NCBI RefSeq assembly: GCF_014199935.1 | Contig: NZ_JACHOP010000015.1 | Location: forward strand, 52,884-116,883 | Length of the DNA stretch: 64,000 bases | DNA from: Methylorubrum rhodinum | GTDB lineage: Bacteria; Pseudomonadota; Alphaproteobacteria; Rhizobiales; Beijerinckiaceae | Reading direction: 5' to 3' | Position numbers and translations under genes: made by a program | Notes under the pieces: generated by a model | The model's input: only the letters and a program-made list of their open reading frames with translations | What the model was told of the DNA's origin: nothing | The model's database searches: none | Shown here: positions 38,605 through 50,591 of the stretch, piece after piece | Layout of the letters: each line of letters starts with the position of its first letter | Numbering within the stretch: the stretch's first letter is position 1

Positions 38605-39653
38605 ATGGAGGAAAGGCCGGCGACCTGCCGCCGATCTCCTACGTGTGGCAGACGCCGATCCGCCGTCCCAAGCGGCAGCCTTGGGACATGCCCGCGGCCC
38701 CAGGCGGGAAAGCGGTCACCCCCGCGATGCGAAGCCGCCTCGAGCGAATCGTCGCGCGCGTGCCCGAGGTGATGGTGAAGGTCACCGGACGCACGAAGGG
38801 CATCGCGCATCTGTGTTCTCATCTCACGTATATTACGCGAAACGGCAATCTCGCAGCCGAGACAGAGACCGGTGTCGCTATGGAAGGGCGTGAGGGGCTG
38901 CGCGATCTCCAGGCGCGATGGTCCGAGGATGTCGCTCTCGACACGAAGCGGGCAAACCGGACGCTGTCGGTCAACATGATCCTGTCGATGCCGCCGGGAA
39001 CCGACGGGGTGAAAGTGCGCGACGCGGTTCGGGCCTTCGCGATCGACACCTTCGAGGGGCGGTACGACTACGCCTTCGTGCTTCACCAAGACGACGTGCA
39101 TCCCCATGTCCACCTCACCGTGCGCGCGGCGGGCTATGACGGTCGACGGCTCAACCCGCGCAAAGCCGACCTCCACCAATGGCGCGAGCAGTTCGCGCAC
39201 GAACTCCGATCCCGCGGGATCGCAGCAGAGGCAACGCCGCGCCGAACGCGCGGCCAAGTGCGCAAGGCTGATCGGGGGAAGGTCCGAGCCATCAAGGAGC
39301 GCGGGGTGCAGCCCCGGGTGGAGCGTCAAGCGCGTGAGGAGGTGGTGCAGACTCTGTCACGGGACACGGCCGCGCGACCTTGGGAAGAGCGGATCCGGCA
39401 GCGTCAGGCTGACATCCGAACCCGCTATCTTGCGTTCGCCGAAGAGATGGGCCGCTCCGCCGACCCGGCTGACAGGGCGTTGAGCGCGCGCATCCGCGGC
39501 TTTGTGGAGGAAATGCCGCCGTTGGAGACGCGCCGGCATGCCCTGCGTGAGGAACTCGCGCGCATCAGCGCTTTTCGAAGATCACAGCGCGAGCCGCTCC
39601 TGCGCGATGGTGACCGTAGATATAATATGCCAGAGGAGGACCGGTCGCGCTGA
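38601..39653 (+). CDS. Relaxase/mobilisation nuclease (MobA/VirD2-like)
   Basis: 350 residues. VKVTGRTKGIAHLCSHLTYITRNG (about 55-78) is the relaxase N-terminal region; the three-His metal motif is HPHVHLTVRAAGYDGRRLN (His167, His169, His171). The C-terminal part is Arg-rich and helical (ARPWEERIRQRQADIRTRYLAFAEEMG). It nicks oriT and pilots the single strand. GTG 38601 overlaps the mobC stop. No coupling protein or type IV secretion genes are in this window, so the plasmid appears mobilisable rather than self-transmissible from what is visible here. Confidence 0.9.
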   Translation: MNGGKAGDLPPISYVWQTPIRRPKRQPWDMPAAPGGKAVTPAMRSRLERIVARVPEVMVKVTGRTKGIAHLCSHLTYITRNGNLAAETETGVAMEGREGLRDLQARWSEDVALDTKRANRTLSVNMILSMPPGTDGVKVRDAVRAFAIDTFEGRYDYAFVLHQDDVHPHVHLTVRAAGYDGRRLNPRKADLHQWREQFAHELRSRGIAAEATPRRTRGQVRKADRGKVRAIKERGVQPRVERQAREEVVQTLSRDTAARPWEERIRQRQADIRTRYLAFAEEMGRSADPADRALSARIRGFVEEMPPLETRRHALREELARISAFRRSQREPLLRDGDRRYNMPEEDRSR

Positions 39654-39858
39654 GCTACTACAGCACCAGGGAGTGTTCCAATTTGAGATTTTCATGCCGT
39701 CTGCGCTGGCTTGATTCACGAGGATCTGCTTCCGAGCGGCGGATTGAAGAAGCGGACGTTCGGCCTTTGACGGAAGCGGGCCGTAAGCTGTCTGTCTGCT
39801 TCGGGGCTCGAACAGTAGCTAAGCGGATGTCTGGTAAGGCTTAAGTGAAAGCCTCAGA

Positions 39859-40258
39859 ATGACCCCCTTCCGGACCTTTTGCCTCCTGCGCAACCTCCTC
39901 TCCGCGGTCCTCTTGGCCGCCATAATCGCCATCGGTGCCGCCGTCTCCGACTTCGTCTGGGGCACCCTCGCCGCCGCGGGCGTACACCCGACCCTGTTCG
40001 CGTTCACCGCCGCGCCGGCCAAGGCACCCGAGGCCGGGCACTCGGAGGGCGATGGCCGCAGCCATGAGGGCGCCGAAGAAGGCCGAGGCCGGGCACGACC
40101 ACGAAAGCCACGCCAAGCACGAGCACGGTGGGCAAGAGCATAAGGAGGGGGAGGAACACGCCGAGGAAGGCGTGATCAACGTGCGGCCGGACCTGGTCGC
40201 CGGTCAGGACATCAAGATCGCGAAGGTCGACAGCAGGACGCTCGCACGGCACATCCTC
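39859..40258 (+). pseudogene. Remnant of an RND efflux membrane-fusion (CzcB-like) gene
   Basis: The first frame gives an N-terminal membrane anchor (LLRNLLSAVLLAAIIAIGAAVSDFVWG) and the Ala/Pro/His-rich linker. A frameshift near 40050-40085 then moves the frame to AGHDHESHAKHEHGGQEHKEGEEHAEEG followed by INVRPDLVAGQDIKIAKVDSRTLARHI. This parallels the intact adaptor gene at 40952 (IKMQPEQVSGQDITVVTVEGGTLARHL). Similarity ends abruptly at about 40258, so only the 5' quarter remains. It is probably the relic of a second metal efflux system, with a His-rich metal-binding linker. Confidence 0.7.
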
Positions 40259-40443
40259 GGAGCCCGCGGCCAGCCTCGGTCTCCCAGCTCCATACGCCCG
40301 CCCGGCGGCCAGGACCGCCGCCGGCACCGCGCCCGTCGTCGCGACGAGGCTTCGCCGGCGGCATGGAAACACCCCCAGGGCCCGTCGCCGCACCGCGACA
40401 AACCCGATTGTATTCGCGGCCTCGAATCGCCATATAGACCGGG

Positions 40444-40818
40444 ATGACCCTCGGGATGCGGCATAAGAGCTTCGACGCCGGGCGTGGCTGGTCGGTGACC
40501 ACCCTGCGCCTGCTCGCGCTCGTGCTCGTCCTGCTCATCGCCGCTCCCGACCTGGGCTTGGCAGCGGATTTCGCGTACCACGGCAAGGCACCTGGCGGGA
40601 CGGAACTCTCGGTGGTCGAGCCGGCTGACGGCTCCGCCATCGACACGACCGATCCGGGCGTGACCTGTCACGTGCATTGCAGCTGTCACCCGGCCATCAC
40701 CGCGGACGCCGCTCCGGCGACGACGCCCGCGGCGGCTGCCCAGCCCAATCGGTCCCGGTCCGTCGGCGCGCTCGCATCGACCTGGCCGGACCGCCTGTCG
40801 AGGCCTCCTCGCGCGTGA
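40444..40818 (+). CDS. Small exported protein with CHVHCSCH motif
   Basis: 124 residues. An N-terminal hydrophobic segment (LRLLALVLVLLIAAPDLGLAADF) fits a signal peptide or anchor; the mature part contains TCHVHCSCH (about 74-82), a dense Cys/His motif suited to binding soft metals, then an Ala/Pro-rich tail ending in RLSRPPRA. It directly precedes the CzcB/CzcA genes. A related protein at 48134 shares the layout and the motif CSAHCACH. A periplasmic metal-binding or sensing role is inferred; no named family was recognised. Confidence 0.6.
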   Translation: MTLGMRHKSFDAGRGWSVTTLRLLALVLVLLIAAPDLGLAADFAYHGKAPGGTELSVVEPADGSAIDTTDPGVTCHVHCSCHPAITADAAPATTPAAAAQPNRSRSVGALASTWPDRLSRPPRA

Positions 40819-40951
40819 GGTGACCGCGCCACCGAGGTGGCACGGGCCGCCCGGCGACCCGCCAGGCCAGTCGACACCTTACGTGAACATGCGGGATCGA
40901 CCGTCACCGCCGCGCAGGCGGCCAAGCGGCGTCCCGGTCGAGTCAGGTTCA

Positions 40952-42301
40952 ATGCGCATTCTCCTGTCCGTGGTCATCCTGGCCACCGGCATCGCCATCG
41001 GTGGTGCCGTTCCCCGCGTGTCCGACTTCGTCCAGGACGCCCTCGCCTCGGTCGGGGTTCCGAGGATCCACCCGGCGCCTGCCGCCGGTCCGCCCCCCTC
41101 CGAGACCGACGTCCCGGAGCCCGCGGGCGAGCATCCTCGCCCGCGAGGGGCGAAGCCGGAGACCGGGCATGCGACCGCCGGGCATCCGCACGAGGAGGGT
41201 GGGAGAGAGGCCGAGCCGACCGTGATCAAGATGCAGCCCGAGCAGGTTTCCGGGCAGGACATCACGGTCGTGACGGTGGAGGGGGGCACGCTCGCGCGCC
41301 ACCTTCTCGTTCCCGGCACCATCGCGCCGGACGCCGACCGGATCGCCCGAGTGCCCGCGCGCGTGGTCGGGATTGTGGCCGAGATGCGCAAGCGCCTGGG
41401 CGAGGAGGTTGTGAAGGGTGAGGTCGTCGCGGTGCTCGACAGCCGCGAGGCCGCGGACGCCAAGAGCGAGTATCTCACCGCCTCAGTGAAGGCAGAGCTT
41501 GAGAAGACCAATTTCGATCGGCAGCAGGCGCTGTGGGACAAGCGCATCTCGGCCGAATCGGCCTTCCTCAATGCCAAGGCCGTCTATTCGGAGGCGCAGC
41601 TTCGCGTCGACCTCGCCCGGCAGAAGCTCTCCGCCCTCAGCCTCAACGCCGCCGAGGTGGCGAGCGCGGCCAAACGGGACGAGACCACGCCCAACACCTC
41701 GACGCTGCGCCGCTACGAATTGCGCTCACCGCTGAGCGGGCGCGTGGTTGAGCGCAAGGTCGACCTCGGCACCGACGTCGGCGGTCAAGGCGACCCGGAC
41801 GACCTGTATACGGTCGCAGACCTGTCCACCGTCTGGATCGAACTGGCGGTGCCAACCACCGAACTGGCCAAGGTCAAGGAAGGCGCCCGCGTCGTGGTCA
41901 CTCCGAGCCAGGGCGACGCCGACAAGCAGGCCGAAGGCAAGGTGATCTTCGTCAGCCCGATCCTGAACCCCGACACACGCTCCGCCCGCGTCATCGTCGC
42001 CCTGCCGAACCGGGACATGGCCTGGCGGCCCGGAACCTTCGTCACCGCCGAGGTCGAGGTCGGCCAGGATGCGGTGGAGGTGCGGGTTCCGAAGGCCGCG
42101 ATCCAGACCGTCGCCGGCGAAAAGGTCGTCTTCGTGCGCACGGCCACCGGTTTCGAGAAGCGCGAGATCGAGCTCGGGCGCTCCGACGACGATGCTTACG
42201 AGGTCGTCTCGGGCCTGAGGCCGGGCGACGAGATCGCCGTCGCCAACTCCTTCCTCCTCAAGGCTGAACTCGGCAAGGCCGCGACCGGCGACAACGACTG
42301 A
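40952..42301 (+). CDS. czcB: RND heavy-metal efflux periplasmic adaptor (CzcB/CusB-like)
   Basis: Membrane-fusion protein linking the RND pump to the outer-membrane channel; 449 residues. An N-terminal anchor (ILLSVVILATGIAIGGAV) precedes a His/Pro/Glu-rich linker (HATAGHPHEEGGREAEP), the barrel/lipoyl segment (PGTIAPDADRIARVPARVVGIVAEMRKRLGEEVVKGEVVAVL), a coiled-coil hairpin (about 175-235), the second lipoyl half (LRSPLSGRVVERKVDLGTDVG), and C-terminal beta domains (AVPTTELAKVKEGARVVVTPSQGD; RPGTFVTAEVEVG). ATG 40952 is chosen at the membrane anchor. 14 bases separate it from czcA. Confidence 0.92.
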   Translation: MRILLSVVILATGIAIGGAVPRVSDFVQDALASVGVPRIHPAPAAGPPPSETDVPEPAGEHPRPRGAKPETGHATAGHPHEEGGREAEPTVIKMQPEQVSGQDITVVTVEGGTLARHLLVPGTIAPDADRIARVPARVVGIVAEMRKRLGEEVVKGEVVAVLDSREAADAKSEYLTASVKAELEKTNFDRQQALWDKRISAESAFLNAKAVYSEAQLRVDLARQKLSALSLNAAEVASAAKRDETTPNTSTLRRYELRSPLSGRVVERKVDLGTDVGGQGDPDDLYTVADLSTVWIELAVPTTELAKVKEGARVVVTPSQGDADKQAEGKVIFVSPILNPDTRSARVIVALPNRDMAWRPGTFVTAEVEVGQDAVEVRVPKAAIQTVAGEKVVFVRTATGFEKREIELGRSDDDAYEVVSGLRPGDEIAVANSFLLKAELGKAATGDND

Positions 42302-42315
42302 GCGAGAGCCCTCCC

Positions 42316-45576
<3,261 letters not shown>

Positions 45577-45640
45577 CCCGGGCCATGCATCCCCGGACCC
45601 GCGAGGCGCGGTCGCGACGGACCCGAGGGGGAGGCCCGTG

Positions 45641-46198
45641 ATGCGGACGCTTCGTCGTGCGCTTGCGGCGGCGTTCCTAGTGGCGGCGGCCGGCATCCCG
45701 GGGTCGCTTGCCGGGGAGGCGCCCTTCGGCCTGCGTTGGGGTCCGCTGGCGTCCGTGCCGAAGCCGTCCATGGCGGACCGAGAGGGGAACGTCACGGCCC
45801 TGTTCTATTTCCAGGGCCGGCCCCCGGCCTCCGGGCCCGATACGGAGCAGGTCGTCCTGGAGGTCTGCCGGGACGAGGGCCTGCAGCAGGTCATCTGGTT
45901 CAGCCGCCCCTTCGCGGAGGCCGAGCTCGTGCCGGCCTACGCGGCGATCTACCGGGAGGGGGTGCGGCGCTACGGCGAGCCGCAGGAGGCCGGGCGGCCG
46001 AACGCCGTGACGTGGCCGGCGGGGCGCACGCTCCTGGCGGTCCGCCCTGCCGAGGGCGGCGGAAAACGCATCGTCATGGTCGCCGCGGGCGAGCTCTACG
46101 GGAAATGCTCGTCGGCGCACGAGGTCGCGACCGGCCACCCCGCCGCCCGCCATACCTCCGACCTACTCGAATCCCGGGACCGTCGGACGGTGCCATGA
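45641..46198 (+). CDS. Exported hypothetical protein
   Basis: 185 residues with a clear signal peptide (RTLRRALAAAFLVAAAGIPGSLA then GEAPFGLRWG). The mature part reads APFGLRWGPLASVPKPSMADREGNVTALFYFQGRPPASGPDTEQVVLEVCRD in segments, with Cys in VCRDEG and GKCSSAHE that could form a disulfide. No family recognised. Start at ATG 45641 (GTG at 45638 also possible), with a GGGGGAGG ribosome site. It lies 64 bases after czcA and may belong to the same transcript. Confidence 0.65.
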   Translation: MRTLRRALAAAFLVAAAGIPGSLAGEAPFGLRWGPLASVPKPSMADREGNVTALFYFQGRPPASGPDTEQVVLEVCRDEGLQQVIWFSRPFAEAELVPAYAAIYREGVRRYGEPQEAGRPNAVTWPAGRTLLAVRPAEGGGKRIVMVAAGELYGKCSSAHEVATGHPAARHTSDLLESRDRRTVP

Positions 46199-46269
46199 TC
46201 ATCCACCGACCGGGGTTCGACGGCGCTGGCTCCGGCTCATTCCACGAACTGGAGCGAAGGGGAGCATCA

Positions 46270-46623
46270 ATGCGGAGAACACTGATGGTGGCCCTCGGCA
46301 TCATGGTCGTGATGTCCGCGCAGGCAGGATCGACGGCCAAGATCGTCGGCATCGGCGCACAGACCTGCGCAGAGTTCAACAAGGAAATCTCCTCGAACCA
46401 AGCTGCCGAGCTGTACTTCTTCGCCTGGGCGCAAGGTTTCATGAGCGGCGCGCTGATTCGTGCGCCGGCAGGAATCGATGAAGACCTGGACCTGACACCG
46501 CCGTCCGTCCCGCTTCAGGCCCAAGTTCATTTCCTGCGCACCTTCTGCGCCAAGAACCCGGGTCAGGACTACATGGATGCGGTGAGGGCCCTTTACCATC
46601 GTCTGCGCGGGCCTGGGATCTAG
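46270..46623 (+). CDS. Small secreted hypothetical protein
   Basis: 117 residues. Signal peptide MRRTLMVALGIMVVMSAQAGS. The mature protein has two Cys (QTCAEFNKEI and RTFCAKNPGQ) likely forming one disulfide, with helical stretches AAELYFFAWAQGFMSGAL and DYMDAVRALYHRL. The pattern resembles small periplasmic Rap1a/HdeA-like proteins, but this is not certain. GGGGAG precedes the ATG. Confidence 0.65.
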   Translation: MRRTLMVALGIMVVMSAQAGSTAKIVGIGAQTCAEFNKEISSNQAAELYFFAWAQGFMSGALIRAPAGIDEDLDLTPPSVPLQAQVHFLRTFCAKNPGQDYMDAVRALYHRLRGPGI

Positions 46624-46787
46624 CCGAGTTCGGCAGCGGGCCGGTCGGGGCGGCGCAGCGGCCACGCCGCTGCGGGCAATCCGGGGATCCGGGCCGCCGA
46701 AGGCGGCGAGCGCAACGGCCGGCGCCCATCCGCGGCCGGGCAATGCGCGGGCGTCGGTCGGACCGGCACGGGCCGGGAGGGATCGTG

Positions 46788-47165
46788 ATGATCGGCTGGA
46801 GGAGGTTCGCGTGTGTCTTGGGGCTGGCCGCCACGGTCACGGGCTGTATTCACGTGCCCGACGTTCCGGGCTGGGCCACGGTCCCGTTCACCCTTCAGCT
46901 CCCGTCGGGGGAGCGCCTCACGGGCAGCGTGACCACCCGGCTCACGAGGCGCGAGTTCTACGCGACCGACGGGCGGACGACCTGCAGCGGCTTGTTTCAC
47001 CCTTCCGGGGCGGACATGCCGGCCACTGTCCGGGTAAACTGCTCGAACGGCCAGCACGGCACTGGGTCGGCCGTCGGAACAAGCTCGTTGGGCGGGAGCG
47101 GAACGCTGAGAATGGAGGGCGGCTCCACCACGTTCCGGTACGGGCACGCCATCCAGGGTGGGTGA
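46788..47165 (+). CDS. Putative small lipoprotein
   Basis: 125 residues. RRFACVLGLAATVTGC gives a lipobox (TVTGC) so Cys20 or so would be lipidated; the mature part is beta-rich (FTLQLPSGERLTGSVTTRL, GRTTCSGLFHPSG, GSGTLRMEGG) with two further Cys. Start at ATG 46788, preceded by GGGAGG at normal spacing; the longer upstream frame lacks a signal. No family recognised. Confidence 0.6.
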   Translation: MIGWRRFACVLGLAATVTGCIHVPDVPGWATVPFTLQLPSGERLTGSVTTRLTRREFYATDGRTTCSGLFHPSGADMPATVRVNCSNGQHGTGSAVGTSSLGGSGTLRMEGGSTTFRYGHAIQGG

Positions 47166-47299
47166 CGGTCCGCACGCCTGCATCGGCCAACCCCGGTACC
47201 CGGGGGCGCCGCCCGTCCGTACCGCAGCCGCCAAGGCGGCCGTTCCCAGACCGCCGCTGGCACTCGACCGGTGCGCCGCGTTGCTGAAGGTTCCTGCGC

Positions 47300-47977
47300 A
47301 TGTCCCACACCGAATGCGTGGAGCGTTGGTTCGAGCAGTTTCCCGTGCTCGGAAAACTCCCGGTCGACCACCTGCACATCCTGCGCGCCGGCGTGCACTT
47401 CCCCGTTCTGGAGGCCGGGGCGACCGCCTACGAGCTGGCGGGCGAGTGCGCGAACTACCTGATGTGCATCGAGGGCCGGACACGCGTCTTCCGGATGTCC
47501 GCGGGCGGGCGGCAGATCCTCATCTACCGGGTGGGCCCACGGGGGACCTGCGTCCTCACGACCCAATGCCTGCTCTCCGGCGGCACCTTTCCCGCCGAGA
47601 GCGTCGCGGAACAGCGCACGGTGCTGGCGGCCCTTCCGGCGGAAACCTTCCGGCACCTCATGGCCGCGTCGCCCGCGTTCCGGACTTTCGTTCTCGATGA
47701 CTACGCCAAGCTCACGGCCATCCTGTTCGGACTCCTCGACGAGATCGCCTTCGCGCCCCTGGAGCAGCGCCTCGCCGGACACTTGCTCGCCCAAGCCGAC
47801 GGTCGTGGAATGGTGACGGCGACCCACTGGCAGATCGCGGCCGATCTCGGAACCGTGCGGGAAGTCGTCAGCCGGCATCTCGCCGGCTGGGAGAGGGCGG
47901 GATGGGTCCGGATCCTGCGTGGTCAGGTCGAGATCCGTGACCGCATCGCCCTGGCCAGCCTGAGGACCAGGCCCTGA
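47300..47977 (+). CDS. Crp/Fnr-family transcriptional regulator
   Basis: 225 residues. An N-terminal cyclic-nucleotide-type beta-barrel (about 25-115; HFPVLEAGATAYELAGECANYLMCIEGRTRVFRMSAGGRQILIYRVGPRGTCVLTT in parts), a long dimerisation helix and a C-terminal winged helix (MVTATHWQIAADLGTVREVVSRHLAGWERAGWVRI). Cys residues near the barrel (ECANYLMC, GTCVLTTQC) could sense redox state or metals, but the N-terminal four-Cys FNR cluster is absent. Placed between metal-efflux genes, it may control them. Confidence 0.88.
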   Translation: MSHTECVERWFEQFPVLGKLPVDHLHILRAGVHFPVLEAGATAYELAGECANYLMCIEGRTRVFRMSAGGRQILIYRVGPRGTCVLTTQCLLSGGTFPAESVAEQRTVLAALPAETFRHLMAASPAFRTFVLDDYAKLTAILFGLLDEIAFAPLEQRLAGHLLAQADGRGMVTATHWQIAADLGTVREVVSRHLAGWERAGWVRILRGQVEIRDRIALASLRTRP

Positions 47978-48046
47978 GGACAAGTGGGCCCCGGTGAAGC
48001 CCGGAACCCCTCGCGCCGGGAGGTTCCCACCCCGTTCCCACCGGGG

Positions 48047-48091
48047 GCGGCGAGGTATGCTGGGTTCCGGAAACCCAGCATACCTCGCCGC
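48047..48091. repeat. Perfect 20-bp-arm palindrome (hairpin element)
   Basis: Arms 48047-48066 and 48072-48091 are exact reverse complements around a 5-base CCGGA centre; the arm core is GAGGTATGCTGGGTT. It sits between the Crp/Fnr gene and the next small gene. There is no T tract, so it is not a standard terminator. It could be a dispersed REP-like element, an attenuator or a binding site. Confidence 0.75.
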
Positions 48092-48133
48092 TGAGACCTT
48101 GCGCAGATCGGTGCGCCCCCGTAAGCGTGGCAT

Positions 48134-48520
48134 ATGGTCAGGCTTCGGCAGCAGTGGGACGGGCACGCGTCCGCCGTGTGGCGCTGCGCCCTGGCCTGCC
48201 TGCTCGCCATCGCCCTCACGGTCTCTCTCGTAGACCCGGCCCTGACCGCCCCGGCCTCGTCGGACGAGGACGCTGGCGGATCCGGCATCGTCACGATGCT
48301 TGACGCCGTCTCCGGGGCGCCCGCTGCGGACGAGCCCTCCGAGCGCGGCCTTGCGGGGCCCGCCCGTTGCAGCGCGCATTGCGCCTGTCATGCCGTCCTC
48401 CGTCCGGACAGCCCGGTCGTGGTGCCACTGCGCACCGCCAGGCCACCCGAGTTCACCCTCGGCACCGCCACTCTCTCCTCGCTGGCATCGTCGCCCCCGA
48501 GCGAGCCTCCGCGCGCCTGA
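48134..48520 (+). CDS. Small exported protein with CSAHCACH motif
   Basis: 128 residues with a hydrophobic N-terminal segment (CALACLLAIALTVSLVDPALTAPAS) and a mature region containing ARCSAHCACH (about 77-86), followed by a Pro/Ser/Ala-rich tail ending PPSEPPRA. Motif, order and tail resemble the protein at 40444, so the two are probably paralogues. It precedes the TolC gene as the other precedes the RND adaptor. Metal binding is inferred from the Cys/His cluster. Confidence 0.58.
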   Translation: MVRLRQQWDGHASAVWRCALACLLAIALTVSLVDPALTAPASSDEDAGGSGIVTMLDAVSGAPAADEPSERGLAGPARCSAHCACHAVLRPDSPVVVPLRTARPPEFTLGTATLSSLASSPPSEPPRA

Positions 48521-48662
48521 CCTGCCGGCCGCCGCGTGCCGCGGCGGCGCTCCGGGTCGCACGGCCATCCCCAAGGCCCGGAACGGAAGGCGCCCGCCTC
48601 GCGCGGCGCGGGTCCCGTCGTTGCGGCGGGACGACCTGTGGCAGCATCTCGCAGGGTGAGCG

Positions 48663-50465
48663 ATGCCCGTCCCCCTCATCATCACCGAACCGGGAGCCGT
48701 CCCAGGAGAAGCGGCGCTGCGCGCCGGCGCGTCCCCGCTCGCCCGTGCGGGCCGGGCATCGGTCTCGTCGCGCGCCGCAGATCGGGGGCGCCGCGCTGCC
48801 GAACCTCCGGAAGGCGGTACGCCCCGGCCGCCGCAGGTTTTGGGTGCGGCCGATCCGGTCTCCGCCACAACGATCAGCCCCGACCAGGCTACCGGGCCGC
48901 CAGCCTCTCCGCGCTCCGGGCTCTTCGGGAGGCCTCGCCAGCGGCCGGCAATCGCTGAAGCTGGACCGCGCGATCCGGCTCCCACCGGTCGGTCGGGCCG
49001 CCAGAACACCGAGCCGGCCCTGCGCCGGTCCGAGGCTTGGCCGGAGGCGCGCGGCGCCCACCGGCCTTCCTATCGGTCACCGAGTGCCCGGTCACGGCGA
49101 ACCCTCGCGGCCTGCGGCCTGAGTGCCGCGGTCTACCTGACTGGAGCCGCCGGGGGAGCCCGGGCCGAGACGCTGGAGGGTGCCCTCGCGCGCGCCTACC
49201 GCGCGAACCCGGAGCTGAACGCCGCTCGGGCGGGCTTGCGTGCGACGGACGAGGAGGTCGCGCAGGCCAGGGCGGGCTACCGGCCCACGGTCGGCCTCGA
49301 CGCCGACATCGGGATCGAGCGGCAGCAGGGAGTCGAGGGTGGGGAACGCTTCGCGCGAACGGCCCTGCCCGGTGGGGCCGGCCTGACCGTGAACCAGACC
49401 CTGTTCAACGGCTTCCAGACCGACAACAACGCGCGGCGGGCAGAATCGAACGTGCTCGGCCAGCGCGAGAGCCTGCGTTTCACCGAGACCGCGACGCTCC
49501 TCGCCACCGTCCAGGCCTACATGGACGTGCTCCGGAACACCGCGACGCTGGAGTTGAACCGCAACAACGTCGCGGTTCTGCAGGAGCAACTCCGCCAGAC
49601 GGCCTTCCGGTCCCAGGTCGGCGAGCTGACCCGGACGGACGTCGCCCAGGCCGGGGCACGCCTGGCGCTCGCCCGTGCGCAGGTGAGCGCGGCGGAGGCG
49701 CAACTGACCGCTAGCATCGGGACCTATCGCCAAGTCATCGGCGTGGAGCCGCGCCAGCTCTCGCCAGGCCGCCCCCTCGACCGCTTCGTGCCGGCGAGCC
49801 TCGACGCCGTGGTCGGAATCGGCCTCAGGGAACATCCGCAGATCCTGTCGGCCCTGCATGCGGTCGATGCCGCCGAGGCGCAGGTCAAGGTGCTGGAGGG
49901 TCGCCTCTACCCGCAAGCCGGTCTGACCGGACAAGTCGCCCAGCGCTACGACCAGGAGCAGCCCGGCGACAGCGCCGCCACGGCCTCGATCTCGGCCCGC
50001 CTAACCATCCCGCTCTACCAGGGCGGCCAGGAATACGCGCAGATCCGCCAGGCCAAGGAAGCGGTGAGCCAAGCACGCGTCCAGGTCGAGCAGGTGCGCG
50101 ACCAAGTCCGGGCCGCCGTCGTCTCGGCCTGGGGCCAGCTTGAGGCAGCCAAGGCCCAGGTGGCCGCCTCACAGGCGCAGGTCCAGGCCAACGAGGTGGC
50201 GCTGAACGGCGTGCGCGAGGAGGCTCGGGTCGGCCAGCGCACCACCCTCGACGTGCTGAACGCGCAGCAGGAACTGCTCAACGCCCGCGTGCAACTGATC
50301 CAGGCCCAACGCGACCGCGTGGTGTTCTCCTACGGCCTCGTGCAGCAGATCGGGCGCCTCACGGCCCGGTTCATCTCGCTGGCGGTCGCCGCCGACAGCC
50401 CGAAGACGCACTTCGATCAGGTCAAGGACCTCTGGTCCGGCGTGCGCACACCGGACGGCCGCTGA
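48663..50465 (+). CDS. tolC: TolC-family outer-membrane channel with unusual N-terminal extension
   Basis: The outer-membrane exit duct for RND or type I export. From about residue 168 the sequence is a normal TolC (ETLEGALARAYRANPELNAARAGLRATDEEVAQARAGYRPTVGLDA in parts; VNQTLFNGFQTDNNARRAESNV; LTIPLYQGGQEYAQIRQAKEAVSQARVQVEQ; RTTLDVLNAQQELLNARVQLIQAQRD). Directly before it lies a signal-peptide-like stretch, RTLAACGLSAAVYLTGAAGGARA. No ATG or GTG occurs in frame between that stretch and 48663, so the only standard start adds about 145 Pro/Arg/Ala-rich residues in front of the signal. The true start may be non-canonical, or the region altered. Family certain, start doubtful. Confidence 0.85.
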   Translation: MPVPLIITEPGAVPGEAALRAGASPLARAGRASVSSRAADRGRRAAEPPEGGTPRPPQVLGAADPVSATTISPDQATGPPASPRSGLFGRPRQRPAIAEAGPRDPAPTGRSGRQNTEPALRRSEAWPEARGAHRPSYRSPSARSRRTLAACGLSAAVYLTGAAGGARAETLEGALARAYRANPELNAARAGLRATDEEVAQARAGYRPTVGLDADIGIERQQGVEGGERFARTALPGGAGLTVNQTLFNGFQTDNNARRAESNVLGQRESLRFTETATLLATVQAYMDVLRNTATLELNRNNVAVLQEQLRQTAFRSQVGELTRTDVAQAGARLALARAQVSAAEAQLTASIGTYRQVIGVEPRQLSPGRPLDRFVPASLDAVVGIGLREHPQILSALHAVDAAEAQVKVLEGRLYPQAGLTGQVAQRYDQEQPGDSAATASISARLTIPLYQGGQEYAQIRQAKEAVSQARVQVEQVRDQVRAAVVSAWGQLEAAKAQVAASQAQVQANEVALNGVREEARVGQRTTLDVLNAQQELLNARVQLIQAQRDRVVFSYGLVQQIGRLTARFISLAVAADSPKTHFDQVKDLWSGVRTPDGR

Positions 50466-50591
50466 TGGGGCGGGAGACCTTCCGGCGCCAGGGCCGCCCG
50501 CTCATCCCTGGCCGGGCCTGCCGGGCGGTCTGGGACCGCCGGCGCACCCCGCCCGCCCTCTCCTTCGCCAGACACCGCCGAGCGCACCATC

